From contig NW_026262690.1 in NCBI RefSeq assembly GCF_021869535.1, positions 88,519,995 to 88,583,994 of the forward strand: a DNA stretch of 64,000 bases, in the 5' to 3' direction. The stretch's first letter is position 1. The number at the start of each line of letters is the position of its first letter. The notes under the pieces were generated by a model, which ran no database searches, was not told the origin of the DNA, and saw only the letters and a program-made list of their open reading frames with translations. Source of the stretch: Mytilus californianus (Eukaryota > Mollusca > Bivalvia > Mytilida > Mytilidae). Positions 35,855-48,390 of the stretch are shown here, piece after piece. Position numbers and translations under genes: made by a program.

Positions 35855-36640
35855 ATAAAGAAATGTGGTAAAATTGACAAAGAGACACCTATCCACTAGT
35901 GGCAAAATGACCTAGATGCGAGCAACTACGGGTCGTCATACGGCCTTCATCAATGAGAAAGACTCCTACAACACAACAAGTCCGACATAACAAATCGTGA
36001 AAAAACTCAAATGCGAAAACTTGCAGCCTTATTTATGCCCAAAACAACAAAGGAAAATCAATAACAAATGACAGCCACTGAACACTTTATTACTGACTTT
36101 TGATTGTGAACAGGCATATACAGAATATGGTAAGTTTAAACATGTTAACAGACATATAACCCTCCCATAAATGGTTTGTGGTGCAATATCACAAAACATT
36201 GAACGAAAAACATATGATAAACAATTTGGACAAAACTCAATTACAGGTTACACATATGTTGTGACGGTGTTAAACATGTTTGCGGACGCCAAAAGGCAGC
36301 GATGTTATAGACATAAAAACAGACTATAAAAATGATATTGAAATTAATTTGATCATCAGATCGAAACAAACCAAAACAATCAACTAACAAAAATACTAAA
36401 GATTCATTGTAGATCTGCGACTATTCGTCATGTTCGTAGTAACTGAAAGTTAGTTCTTTGCCAAAAACAACAAATAAAAAAACATGAAATCATGTATCCA
36501 AGATAAATTATCAATCAGTAGTCATCTAATGGATTTAGTGAAAAGACTTCAAAAACATAACCTTGTGCAATGCCGAAATATATATCAACCGACAGGAGCA
36601 GGCGTGATGTTTAACTTTATTCATTAGTAAATTAGTGTTG
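35855..36640 (+). repeat. Dispersed repeat, long copy
   Basis: It begins with AAAGAAATGTGGTAAAATTG and CAAAGAGACACCTATCC and continues to ATGGATTTAGTGAAAAGACT and TTGTGCAATGCCGAAATATA. The right part corresponds in reverse complement to 20,040-20,170. It lies upstream of the cGAS-like gene. Confidence 0.65.
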
Positions 36641-37310
36641 ATACCGATTATGATACCGATTAAAAAATAGTAAAAGGGTCTAATTAATATGTTAAATTGA
36701 TAATATTTAAAAGCAAAAGGTTTTGACGAATTTTGCTAAGTTAGACTAGGAAAATTCTAAAATATTGAAATTGTCCTACTATGGAACGATTCGTTCGCCG
36801 TAGTTGAACTCTTGTTGAATATAATGTAAGAAAAGAATAGAGAAATAATACAGAAGTAACTTTAAAATGGATAATGACGTATTTGCCTCAGTAGAATAAC
36901 TTAACTGAATCTGAATATTTGGCTAAAAGATTATCAACTAATGTTTTAATGACTAAGAAGCAAGCACCTTTTTTGTTAATGGCCTGGCAAGCCAGTTATT
37001 ACTGCAATTTTTAGATAATTACTATGTCTTCTTCTAGTTAATCACAGAGAAAAATGTTCGACTCGAGATGTATACAATCTAGTCAATTCTAGCTTAAATA
37101 TTGGAATAACGCCAGTTCCTATACGTGATCACTATATGTAGACTACTGTTATGCAGGAATGGTACCGTATTTTTGATTTTCTATCCTTTCCTCACAAATC
37201 TCTTTAGGTTTGACTTCAGTAAATAAATGTGGCATACACTTGGTGTTATAGAGCACTTAGTTGTACTGAGGGTACGTCAACACAAAACACTAGAATTTTG
37301 TCCATTTTAA

Positions 37311-37690
37311 TATCTTATGGCGGCCGTCTTGGAATAATTCGCCATATTGTAATTTTAAGTTGGGTCCTTAGCTTATATTGTTCGAAATAACCCAGCACTA
37401 CTAACATGACAAATTTAAACTTATATAAGGGATATTTGTTGGTTTATGATATTTTGTGGCGGCCATCTTGGAAAAAGCCGCAATATTGAATTTTCATGAT
37501 GGGTTCTTAGCTTATATTTTTTTAAACAACCAGCACTACTGTCATATCAAAATTTGCCATCCAGTTGACTTATATAAGTTGTATATGCTGATTTTGCTAT
37601 TTTATGGCGGCCATCTTGGAAAAGGCCGCCATATTGAAATTGGATAATATTATTTGAAACAAAAAGAACTACTACCATGCTAAATTTGCT
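37311..37690 (+). repeat. Three imperfect ~140-bp tandem units with GGCGGCCATCTTGG
   Basis: The GGCGGCC phrase recurs at 37,319, 37,458 and 37,606, each followed by ATCTTGG or GTCTTGG and then GCCATATTG or GCAATATTG. Units share AACCAGCACTACT and CTTATATAAG. The complementary strand reads CCAAGATGGCCGCC, which resembles the animal YY1/Pho recognition core (AAGATGGC). Function is unknown. Confidence 0.75.
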
Positions 37691-38639
37691 TTTATCATCA
37701 AACCTACAATGTTTTCACCTATTTGCTGATTTTAACCTCTGAGAATGACTTCATTCAAAAGATGAATAGGTTTAAATAGATATTATCTAAATCTAAGGGC
37801 TCTAAAACGTACATTAAAAACACAAACAAGGGTTGCACTTGCTTTAAGTATACATATGGTTCACATACAGTCTTTATCATAAAAATCTAGTTAACCGTAA
37901 GTGTCAATCTGTTTAAAATACTTGTAAGAAACAGCACAAAAAAAATGTAACTACGATTTTCTTTAAAAAAAAATTCTCAATTCAAATGTATATATATACA
38001 TTGAAAAACTAATGAATTATTTTTTAGCTAGTTGATTTCAAAGTCTCACAGCTTATTACATAGCAGAGATCCATGGCAAATATCTTCAATTTTGTATATA
38101 CAAACTGAGTGGTTAAACTATTTTAGTACTCCTACAAAGAATTAAGTGGATCAAACAAATAGAAGAATCTTAACTTTACAGATGCCGAATAAAAGGCCTT
38201 CCTGAAAGCAAAAATCTTTACTGTTACATTTCAATTGTCGCAACCAATACTGCTAAAAAGAGCGTTTATTATTCAAATTAAGTATTATAAAATACATCCT
38301 TAAGTAAAGACTATCTTAAGACACCTAAATTTGTGTTCTCAACTAAGATATGTCTTAAGGTGGTTTTATTCTAAGACTGCTTCGATAAACAGGCTCCGTA
38401 TCTCAAAAATCTATGATTTTGCACTTTTTAATATTCATATCAATATGTTGCTTTTACATTTTTAAGTTAATAAAACACATTGAAGGCTATGAATTGTACA
38501 AAATAATTAAGATAAAGTACATCTCAACATTAATAAGATGGTCATATAGTTGTTTCAATATAATGTTTCTTATTTTCAACAACTATAAATATATAACATG
38601 TCTCATATTTTTGAGAGAAGCAGATTGCTGCATTTAGCT

Positions 38640-39130
38640 GATAAGTGTTTTCATCAAACTGTTAAAGGGGGCTACATCAAAATGACCAAAGGGCTCCTTA
38701 GAGCCTGAATCGCTCAACTATCAAGTATATATCTAATATTGCTGATCATGTTTTTACAGTTTTTACCCAGCGATTTAACTTTAATAATAATATAAAACTT
38801 GAAAAAAGTCACAAATCGTCATTTTTAATTACCATAACTCCTCTTACGAGGGATCTAATGAATTCGGTCATAAAAGCATTTTTGTCGATCTTGTATTACA
38901 GATCGTTTTTTGTGTCTTTCTATTATAGTTTGCGAAATAATAGGCTCAATTATGAAAAATATCTCATGAAGGGCAACCACTCGTGTAAGGAGTCATCTGA
39001 TAATTTTAGTCGTAATATGCTCAGAAGATGCTGAAACTCTGAGCATTTTTGCGCATTTATATTATTTTTTCTACTATAGTTTTCAATATTTTACAAATTA
39101 GTGCTTCTTACTCTTGTTTTATTTTAAGCA
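38640..39130 (+). repeat. Decayed dispersed repeat (GGGCTCCTTAGAGCCTGAAT)
   Basis: It includes AAGGGCTCCTTAGAGCCTGA, ATTACCATAACTCCTCTTAC and TTTCTACTATAGTTTTCAA. A partial relative lies at about 40,600-40,780 (TTCTATAGTTTTCAAGATTT). No coding function. Confidence 0.45.
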
Positions 39131-39674
39131 ATGTTGGCACAGTTGGTTGAATGACAAGAAAACATATACTAAATACTAAGCCCAGAAGATCGTCCAGTGG
39201 TTTCATATAAGATATTACAAAACTGTACGATGACAACGATATAGAGACCAAGTGATGACAATAACCATGATCAAATGAATTAAAAATTTGCCATTGCTAT
39301 TGTCATTGTAAAAGTGTAATATTAACTTTAAAAAGAGAGGCCATTTGTAAAATAAAATCAGAATTGTTTTTTTTTCAAATTAAACGTTTTCCATATGCTA
39401 TATCTTGAGCTTGGAAGTTAGCTTCTTTCCAAGTTTCATTACGAATACACGATGGTTAACAAATGTATCATGTAAAACAAATGTAATCTCAGACTTTCTG
39501 TAAATTAAAGGTAAAATAAAGTACGTTCATGTATCAGGTGCATACTCAACAATGAAAATAACTATATTTCCAAATTTTGGTTCATACACTATCTCTTAAT
39601 TAAAAAAAACCAGCTTTTGTAAAGTTTCATGAAATTCTATAAAGCTTTGATCTATCTGATGAAATATTAAAAAT

Positions 39675-39930
39675 TCACAGACTATTAAGTTCTACCTTTT
39701 CAACCCTCCAAAGGGTATGTTGTAGCAGATGATGTCCTTGTTCCGTTTCAATTATTTGTTTAAGTTCATCAAAATATAATTCAATATTTTGCTTTCCTCT
39801 CAGTTGGTTTGTTTTAGAACATATGCCAAATATAATTTTGTTTATGCTTGATTTATAATATAATTTATTGTCTATAAGTAATGTATGTAGCAAACGTTTG
39901 TGTTATACTTTCGATTATAATATGGTGAAT
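39675..39930 (-). CDS. Candidate coding fragment, about 75 aa
   Basis: The minus-strand frame contains IFGICSKTNQLRGKQNIELY and FDELKQIIETEQGHHLLQHT, ending ELNSL. Its composition is less biased than the surrounding noise, with mixed charged and aromatic residues. No domain is recognised and no clear acceptor was found. It could be a terminal exon, a transposon remnant or chance. Confidence 0.2.
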
Positions 39931-41435
39931 GCATGTCCTGCTTTTAAAAGACAATTGTTCATCGATATTGAACTGAAACAGCCACTTTGATTGGAAAAGG
40001 TTTTTAAAGACTTTATTAATTAGTCAGATTTAGTTTTTCGGTCCCTTTTCAGCTTTATTCACTGCGGTTAATGCATAACTGCTAAGACACATCGGTTGCA
40101 GTCATTTTAGACCTGTTCAGTCTATATTTATATCGGTCGGTAGTTACCTATTATATAAATCAACATAGATATGAGTTGTCTAAAACTAATACTGCACATG
40201 TACAGTACTGGAATGATTGCTAGTGTATGGTATGAACAGTACAATATTTACTCTAAGAAAATATCTGGAAAACATACAATCCATTCAAGACTGTAATTGT
40301 TCAAATTCGGATTTTATAGATGTCCAGACCAAAATAACCGTTTAAGACTTAAATGCATTCACTATTTAAGAGAAGATACCAAGGGGACAATACAAAAATT
40401 GAAAGAAAACATTTTCACTTCCGTGGTCTCGTTGTTGTATGCACACTTCGAGTGAATCCTAAAAGACCAGACGACGTAAATGGTAAACCACAATCTAAGA
40501 CGTGGTTAAAATGTCCTTAGTTAGTTTAGACATAGATATATCGTATTGATCAACCAATTCGTGATGGGGTCCATAAAATTTACGGATTTATCATTTTTAA
40601 TCTTTCCTCCTCAAGGAATGACAGTTGTTATAAAATTCGTTTCAGTTAGTAACAATAGTTTGCTATGACCTTGGATCATATATCATATATATTATTGGCT
40701 ATGACTCTTAGCATTTTTGCAACTGTTAAATTTTTTCTCTCTTCTATAGTTTTCAAGATTTTAGATAATTGGTGCATTTTATTAATAATATTTAAACGTT
40801 TTTTTTTTAAGGTTTTTTCTTTTTTCTGAAGTTTTTCAATGGTATATAAATCCATTCAAGACACAAGGCCAATTGGGAATGTCAAATGCGAATTTCGTCA
40901 ACATAAGACTAATCAGTGACCCCAAAATCAACACAGGTTGGAAAGCAAAATCAAATACGAAATTGATCTACATTAAAGGAGACATGACACGATTTTCAAT
41001 TTGTGTTACAAAATGTTTATTTATACTTAACTTTCCCCAAAAATACATCGATAGCAATATAAGTGTCAAATTTTTGGTAAAATATGTATTTTGATGAGAT
41101 TTTAATGCAACGATTTATCGACCTGTCAAATATGCATATTTCCATCCCGGAAGTCACTCAGAACGAGGCTACTACGTCAGTGGTTCCTTTCATTCATATT
41201 GACATATGGGTATTTAGTTTCGATTATTTTCCAACAAAACGCATGACAGTGATAAACAATGATTATGTGTGATGCCGATTGATTCAACAATATAATTAAA
41301 AAGGATATTGACATATGATATTTTCTATTTTTCTAATAACACGCGGACTTCGAAGGTGTAAAGATGGGACTTTTTAACAAGCCCAAACTACACTTCTTTC
41401 CGCCAATTTTCATAAGGAATCCAGAGTTAGGGTCT

Positions 41436-41626
41436 CAGGTGCCATACCATAGGTCACAGGTGTACGATACAGGTGATTGAGTTTTGCAATTTCAGGTCTC
41501 GTTTGAAGTTGCAAGCTTCAGGTGTAACGCCACATGGGGGATTGATAAGATATAGTTATTACGCAATATTACTTCATAAGCTCTTTGTGTACCTCCTGGA
41601 TGTTGGTTTTGCCGAGGGCACAGGTG
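41436..41626 (+). promoter_or_regulatory. Cluster of five CAGGTG E-boxes
   Basis: CAGGTG occurs at 41,436, 41,457, 41,470, 41,519 and 41,621, all in the same orientation, in otherwise AT-rich DNA. CAGGTG is the E2-box bound by Snail/Zeb-type and some bHLH factors. No adjacent promoter or gene was identified, so this may be simple duplication of an ACAGGTG phrase. Confidence 0.35.
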
Positions 41627-41984
41627 AGATTGGAATATATTATTGTTACAGTAATACAGGTACAACTACCTGATGTTTAATGAATACCTGTAGTACGACC
41701 ATACAATACCCTATTCACCAACAATTAAATACCCTAACAAGGCAGTATTGATAACTAATTATAGACAACCTGCATATAGATCTTATTTCTATTGCTTTTT
41801 AGAATATACAGGTATAAAAAGGTTTATAACGGATGCATTTTTTTTAATTCTTACATTCTTATATTGAACATCGAATATAGTTATTCACAACTATCTAATT
41901 GGTAAAGATTCAGATGAAGAAAAAAATTCTTTTTAAAATGGAAACTTAATAATAAATGAAGAAAGTGTCGTTTGAACCAATTAT

Positions 41985-42390
41985 TTGGTATGACCGTACG
42001 GCATCCAATAATGAGAAACCTCTATACCGTATTTTAACGAGAAAACTAACTTATTTGTAACAAAATAATTTCCGCAGAAAAAATTTGACAGACATGAACC
42101 AACGACAACCACTGATCTACATACTCCTGATTTAAGACGGGCACATTCAAAATGTGTCGGGGGTATATGTTTGTGAGCGCCTACACCCCTCCCCCCAATA
42201 AAACAACAACAAAAAACACACAAAAAACCGTGTGATAGTGGTCTTACAGCAGTACATAAGAACTATAAAAACCAGTCTCAAAAGTTCGGTACGAAGAACA
42301 GAAACCACTAACGTAAAAACAATAGAGACAAAGCACAAATACTGTACGCTAGATCAAAGCCAAATACAACTAATATATAACTCATGTTCC
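41985..42390 (+). repeat. Dispersed repeat copy
   Basis: Diverged member of the CTTCAACAATGA family, with GACCGTACGGCATCCAATAA, ACATACTCCTGATTTAAGAC and ATCAAAGCCAAATACAACTA. No coding content. Confidence 0.6.
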
Positions 42391-43329
42391 CAAAGACTGA
42401 AGTATGTCACATGTAAACATTTTCATGCTCAGTCCGAATGAAAATTTAACATTTATTCAAATGACCCCTTTTTGAAGAAATATTTTGAAAATGAACAAAA
42501 TGTGTTGTGAATTTTCCGGACTCAAGCATTTTGCTGGACAGGTAGCAATAAACAACTTGATTGCTAAATGATATTTTAAAGAGAGGGTGGAAATATGTGA
42601 ATTTGAATTTACTTTGTGTAATTCCTTAAATTTGAAGTTAGATTTATAAGGGTTTGGATAAAATTGCTTACTTTAGAAGTGAAATATAACTATACTCATT
42701 ATTCAACATAAAACTATAGTATTTTTTCTTAAAAAATGTATGGTTTTAAAAGGTAAATAACATCAAACACGTGACTAAATCACAATACAGGTGCCTTCTT
42801 ACATTTCACCTGGTCAGATATGCTATAGGTGTCAAAATTTAATAACTAAAACAACAGCCTCCAATAAATGTTTTGTATTGTTTAATTTTATACATAAGGT
42901 TAGACGTAAATAAAATATTGAATTGAATTGTTTACATAAAAGAGGGGAAAGTAATAAAATTGTTAATTAAATATCCTAATGCAGAAAAAGTGTGATAAAG
43001 GATTTGTCACTTTACAAATCCTTGGCGTGATGTATAGTTTTCAGCCAAATATATATAAGCATAACTTTTGGTGATACTTTATACCTATTTAAAGTCTCTT
43101 CGTAACCAAAACAAAAAACATAAAAAAACGTACCCTTTGCGAACGCCTTATTTGACTTTTACTATCGTTTTTTTTTTCTTTTTTCTTTCTGCTTCTGGCG
43201 CTCACATAATTATAATATTACCGTAACACAGAGGGGGAAAAAAGAACAATTTGACCATCAATTATTATAAATTTATATTTTCAATCATGATAAAAAAAAA
43301 AAAACAGAAAAGCGGTTTATTAAACTTAT

Positions 43330-43790
43330 TCATCAGACAAACCCACATGTATGCTAACAATCCGATCGGTATTGTCTGAAAAATCGTCATTGTTGGATTT
43401 TTCGCATGAAGAATTAGTAATTTTTCCTGGTTATTTTCCACACACAATAGCTCAAATTGATGAGCTCAATTGTCTTTGTAGTTTGTCAGTAATCGGGAAA
43501 AGTGCTGTCAATACCGTCCATAGTGTATCGACATTGTCCAGTTAGAGACATCTTCCCAGCCTGTAACCACTGACGTAAGCACGATCACGTGATAATTATC
43601 TAATTAAAAGTCATTCATTATCTAATTAAAAATCATTCAAAGCGCTGGATTCTTTGACCTAAAAAATGCCCATTGATCAGGTTTTGACCAGCAAAATTGT
43701 ACAAAACATGTTTAAAGACTAATATTTATTAATTTAATAAAAAAGAAATTAAGAAAAACAAATCGTGTCACGTCTCCTTTAAAACCAAAA
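43330..43790. other. Repeat-like segment, possible decayed ORF
   Basis: TTAAAGGAGAC(G/A)TGACACGATTT occurs here on the minus strand (about 43,765-43,790) and at about 40,975 on the plus strand, so an unidentified element or its ends are present. The plus-strand frame 43,351-43,545 reads ELVIFPGYFPHTIAQIDEL, which is not recognised. Confidence 0.3.
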
Positions 43791-43899
43791 ATCGAAATGC
43801 AGCTGGGACAATATATGCCCAAGGTATACACACTATAATGTTTCGAATACAAATTAACATTTATAAAAAGTTGATTGATACAGAATTAACAGAAAGTAA

Positions 43900-46190
43900 A
43901 AGCATGAATGTGCTCACCCATTAATCGTTATCGCTTTTTTCAAACGGTGTAGTTTTGTAGTGTAGATATATGAAAGATAACTCAAATATTTAACTCATAT
44001 TTCACCTTCATAGATGCAAAAGATGAATTCCTAGTTTGCATGGTCAATTTGTAGCGTAATTTTTTATATACAAAGCACAAAAGATAAATTAATGCTCATA
44101 TAAAAATTGTTTAATGTTAAGATGTACCTCCGTTCACATGAATGTAGCATCATCCAGAAATGAACAACAATGTGATAGACATAAATCGTTGGTCAATTGT
44201 CCTTTGTAATCTGCTTTGCCGTATGGTAAGGTTCTATCTGGTCGGTCCATAAAACATCCAGTATAAAGTTTTTCTTTAAAAAAAATAGATTCTTCTTTAC
44301 AAGGGGTAATATCATACAGACTTGTGTGCAAGTTGAGTTGAAGAGTAAAGTTAATTATGATGTGATGCACAAATATTAGTTGCGTCTAAAATTCTATATT
44401 CAAGTTAAAGAATTATATCGTGAAATACAAAACTAATTATTTGTTGTATTGTAAGTGTATGAGCATTATAGTTTGAATTAAAAAAATCTAGACAGTTTAA
44501 AACAATTCGATAAGCAGAACAAAAATCCGTTAGAAATTTAAATATTGGTCACTGGAAATCTATCAATTAGTCCGGCTAAATTCTAACATTAAGTAAAAAA
44601 GGAATGGTAATATACACTGAGAGACTCCGAATTTAGAAGTGTCAGTTACCTCTGCATTTGCAACAAATAAGCATTCAGTTTTACCTTCTTTGAATATGAT
44701 TTCAACTTTTCATTAAAATAAAATATTTGTTTAACTGTTTTGAATATATGTTCTTGGTAATTTAAAAGTACGAACATTTGTGACAAAAACTAACATTTTG
44801 TTACAACTGTCACTAGATTTAAAGTCTACTCAGGTTTATTATACATTGCGACTTGGATGGAGAGATGTCTCATTGGCACTCATACCACATCTTTTAATTT
44901 ATATTTAAGCTTATCTTCCACATTTACCAAACAAAAAAAATGTTTAGAATAGCAATATGTATCTAAAATTTGAATAGATAATATAAAAATGAGACAAATG
45001 TAATACAAGTGTGAATTCTCATGAAGAGGAAATTAATGTTAATTTCTGGAACTTAATATTTTAAGTTCTATAAGCTAAATTAAACGTTTTATAAATTAAA
45101 AAACAAATTCTATTAAGATGGCTCAAATAAAAAGTCTGAACATAAGATAAAACTTGTTGTACAAAATGATAAAAAGAAACAGCATATTGGAAGAACAGTC
45201 CCTGGTTAGGGAAATGCAAATCGAGTTGTATTCGTATAAAAACAATTGTAAAGACCTTCATATATTATTTAGATTACTTACCATTACAAAATACTGACTG
45301 TTTTGGTTGATCGATTACCAAAATGACTAGAATATATATAATTAACTGTACATTTAACGTCTCTATTTGCTCATTAGGCACGTTGGACTAAAATAAATTT
45401 AGGTTTCTACATGCATCTAACAGTGATTATAGGACCATATCATTCATTTTGACCATAATAATAGTTGTTTACTATTGATGATAACAATTGTTTCTTTGTT
45501 TCTTTTCTTTGTATAACACCTGAATCAATTCGTGGCAGTAATGTAAACGTTACTTTTTCAGAATTATATTTTTAAACTGCACTCAAGTATCGTCTAGTGT
45601 TTAAGGGATAATGTGTTTAATATTATGGCAAGTATAAAGACTCTTGGATATTTGCACTATTTTTATTTCCATTTTAAAAATCATCAACGGAAAACAAAAA
45701 CGAAAGTGTGTTCGATTCCTCCTTTTGAAATCTTGAAACAAACAAAAATGAATGGAGACACAAATACAGGGTTTGTAAACAATGTTATTTCATTGAGTAT
45801 CTTGCCAATTCGAACTGTTGATACAGAAAGCTGTTAGTAGTCTTTTCAATTATTAGCTCTTGTCATCGTTTAATGGGAAGCAGCTGCTGTGAACCAATCT
45901 ATTTATATTTAATTTTCCGTGATTGCTGATCATTTTTATAACAATACATCAAAGAAGAAACAGATAGCAATTCGACCTGATTGAAACAAAAGCAAACAGC
46001 ATTGAAAATATCGAAATGCATTGTACTTAGCGATATTATGTATTTTTTGTCGACATTTAATTTTACTTTTAAACATTCCTAGATACATTAGTGCTTCTGA
46101 ATTCGAATAGAATATCCTCAACAAAGTACCATGCGCTATGATAAAGTGAAAAAAAAATCGTTTGAATGTTAATCGATGATGTGTTTTATC
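43900..46190. repeat. Segmental duplicate B of the WSC 5' region
   Basis: It aligns with about 57,230-61,410 in the same order and orientation: WSC first-half exon, intron, signal-peptide exon, then upstream sequence such as TTTAATGGGAAGCAGCTGCT against TTTAATGGGATATAGCTGCT. The other copy carries a roughly 1.8-kb insertion between its exons. A third, partial piece is suggested at about 56,200-56,280 (GACTGGACTCAACTAAAATC) matching 61,141. Confidence 0.8.
44128..45366 (-). pseudogene. WSC-domain gene fragment B (two exons, start lost)
   Basis: Exon 1 (45,282-45,366) encodes a hydrophobic signal-like peptide ending SVFCN|G with donor GTAAGT, but the expected ATG is ATA at 45,364-45,366. Exon 2 (44,128-44,273, 146 nt, same length as in copy A) encodes YTGCFMDRPDRTLPYGKADY through LCLSHCCSFLDDATFM, the first half of a WSC domain. 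A TGA at 44,134-44,136 interrupts its end just before the conserved donor GAG|GTACAT. No second-half WSC exon or membrane exon was found between 35.3 and 44.1 kb. It is therefore a non-functional partial tandem duplicate of the gene at 51.3-60.4 kb. Confidence 0.8.
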
Positions 46191-46217
46191 TCCTGTAAGA
46201 TTAGTTTATTTATGCAA

Positions 46218-46222
46218 AATAT
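46218..46222. other. Left AATAT target-site duplication
   Basis: AATAT flanks the element at 46,223-47,506 on both sides (right copy 47,507-47,511). AT-richness makes a chance match possible. Confidence 0.5.
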
Positions 46223-47506
46223 CAGTGGCGGATCCAGAGGGGGCGTAGAGGGCGTACGCCCCCGATTTGCTGGCACATTTTTTTTTTTGTAAAATGATTA
46301 ATCAGACTAGACTTCGTGAACTTTGCCATTTCCCGTGTATTTAATTTTTATGCGACAATTCTTTACTTATAAAGATATTTTTCGCTCGTATTTACTGTAA
46401 TATATTATTGATTATGTCAAAGTCATGTGATTCTCTACGGTGGAGTTGACCAGTTCATCGAAAAAAACGTCATTCAGTCATTTTAAAATTCAAATTACAG
46501 TAACACATTGCTTATGCTGAGGATGACAAGCATGACAGCTTCAAAGCGACAAAGTATTAAGCAAGAACGCATTGACTTCTATTTCACAATTCCACCCAAC
46601 AGAAAGTAATACTCTATTACACTCTCATGAAAAAAAAAAGTTCCACAGCAATATTATTTACCAACGAAAACATGTTTAATCCAACACGCCCCAGCTCATT
46701 AATAACATTGCTGAATAGTGATCCCCAGTCAGTAAGCTCTAGATATAGAGTTAAAGTCTAAGGTACGGACCATTTGATCTAAGGAGGCAGTCCGAGATAT
46801 TTTAGAGAAAAAATTCTGACCCTGATTTTTGCCTTAAACAAAAATTCATGCCGTATCTGGATTGTCCCCATAATCTTGTCCACTTTTTTGCTATTAGAAA
46901 AAAAAAATAACAGAATTATTAATAGCATTAAATGAACATAATGAATAAAAAACGGGCGTAATTTTTTTTTTGGGGGGGGGGGTGCATGTGAATCCCATAT
47001 CTGACTTGAATATCTGTTTCGTCGAACTGATATACTGAATACTTTTTTCAAGGCCCGACTGCAACCTGCCTGCTGGGTGTGGCCTATATGTCTCCATGTG
47101 TCGACCGTCATTCACAACTTCATTGTCATTTCCGACTAATTCGAAGCCTTTGGTTGATTTGGAACCCCTCACTTCCCTTGTTGGGTAAAACATTTCAACC
47201 AAACATTTGGATGAAAATTGCTTGTTTGTCTTTCTTCGTGTCGGTCGTATTGTAAGTTTCATTGAATAGCCGTATATCTTGTTTACAACAAGAAATCTGT
47301 GAGGTTATGCTAACTAACCATACAACAAACGAGAATTTTCCATGTCAATTTTTTACTGACATATCCAACATCAAATAAAATGTCCAACCCCTACACTTTA
47401 ACTATAAAATGCATTTTACACTTATTTTATGTTTTTTAGCCAAAAAAAGGTCCAAAAACAATTTTAATGCTACGCCCCCCTTTTCAAAATCCTGGATCCG
47501 CCCCTG
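46223..47506. mobile_element. hAT-like non-autonomous DNA transposon with CAG...CTG ends, 1.28 kb
   Basis: The left end reads CAGTGGCGGATCCAGAGGGG and the right end, reverse complemented, CAGGGGCGGATCCAGGATTT, an imperfect terminal inverted repeat. The flanks share AATAT. CAG...CTG ends with this GGCGGATCC motif resemble hAT-type elements, but the 5-bp duplication is shorter than the usual 8 bp, so class is tentative. A frame near 46,525 reads TASKRQSIKQERIDFYF, reminiscent of the N-terminus of some hAT proteins. Two overlapping minus-strand frames at 46,779-47,262 show no DDE domain. The interior has a T10-G11 run at 46,962-46,982. Confidence 0.7.
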
Positions 47507-47539
47507 AATATAATATTGAAAGGTTGCTGTCAGTCAAAA

Positions 47540-48110
47540 TTGTATGTTACATATTTGTTACTCATTGTGTTATTGTCCTATGGTAAATTTTTGTATTCTT
47601 GTCTTTCGTTTTTGCTAATTTGCATTGTCTATATGCCTTTTTGTTTTTCTTTGTTGTCATATTTGTTTCTTTTATAGTGATTATGATTCTAACACAATAT
47701 TTACTGCTTTATCTCTATTTTAGACATTTTTACCTATTATTTCTGTTTGTTTTGTTCACATATTGTTGTCAATATAATGGAATTTAATGCGACTCCCTCG
47801 GTTTTCGTTTGTAACCCAGATTTGTTTTCTCTCAATCGATTTATGACTTTTAAACTGCGGTATTCTACTATTTCCTGTATATGCAAGTAAATGGTCGAGA
47901 TAAGTATAAGACCAGGCTTAATCCACCATTTTCTACATACGAAAATGCCTGTATTAAGTTAGGAATATGACAATTGTTATCCATTCGTTTGGTGTATTTG
48001 AGTTTTTGATTTTGCAATTTGATTATGGACTTTCCGTTTTGAATTTTCCTAGGAGTTGGTTATTTTTGTTATTTCAATTTTTCTCTATGCGCATTTTGGT
48101 CAAAATCAAA
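47540..48110 (+). repeat. Dispersed repeat copy
   Basis: It begins with TATGGTAAATTTTTGTATTC and continues through ACTCCCTCGGTTTTCGTTTG and AATGCCTGTATTAAGTTAGG. The same segments, in reverse complement, bracket the 58,350-60,190 insertion. The frame at 47,599-47,787 is part of the repeat. Confidence 0.7.
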
Positions 48111-48299
48111 TCTTATGATAATAGAAACTGAATTCTATGATTTTTTTTGTAAGTTAAAGATTCCAAGTATCCTTGTTTAATAAAGAGTTATATCTGTTCT
48201 GGTGTTTTCATTTGTGAAAAATTATTTAGTACTAAATTTCATATTCAAATGCTTGAAAAGTAGCAAAAGAAGTGAATTCTGATTAAATGTACTAATTTT

Positions 48300-48390
48300 G
48301 ACCTATAATGGTTTACTTTTACACATTGTGACTTGGATGAGAGAGATGTCTCATTGGCACTCATACCACATCTTCTTTTATCTATAAAAA
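48300..48390 (-). repeat. Dispersed repeat tail
   Basis: TAATGGTTTACTTTTACACA, GTGACTTGGATG and ATGTCTCATTGGCACTCATA define the end of the GACAA / CTTCAACAATGA family. Similar tails are at 44,840-44,905 and 49,855-49,965. Confidence 0.7.

Noticed and set aside
46779-47262. Two overlapping frames of 110 and 122 aa as a transposase
   Set aside because: No DDE/D motif, zinc finger or other transposase hallmark could be read; kept only as interior of the non-autonomous element.
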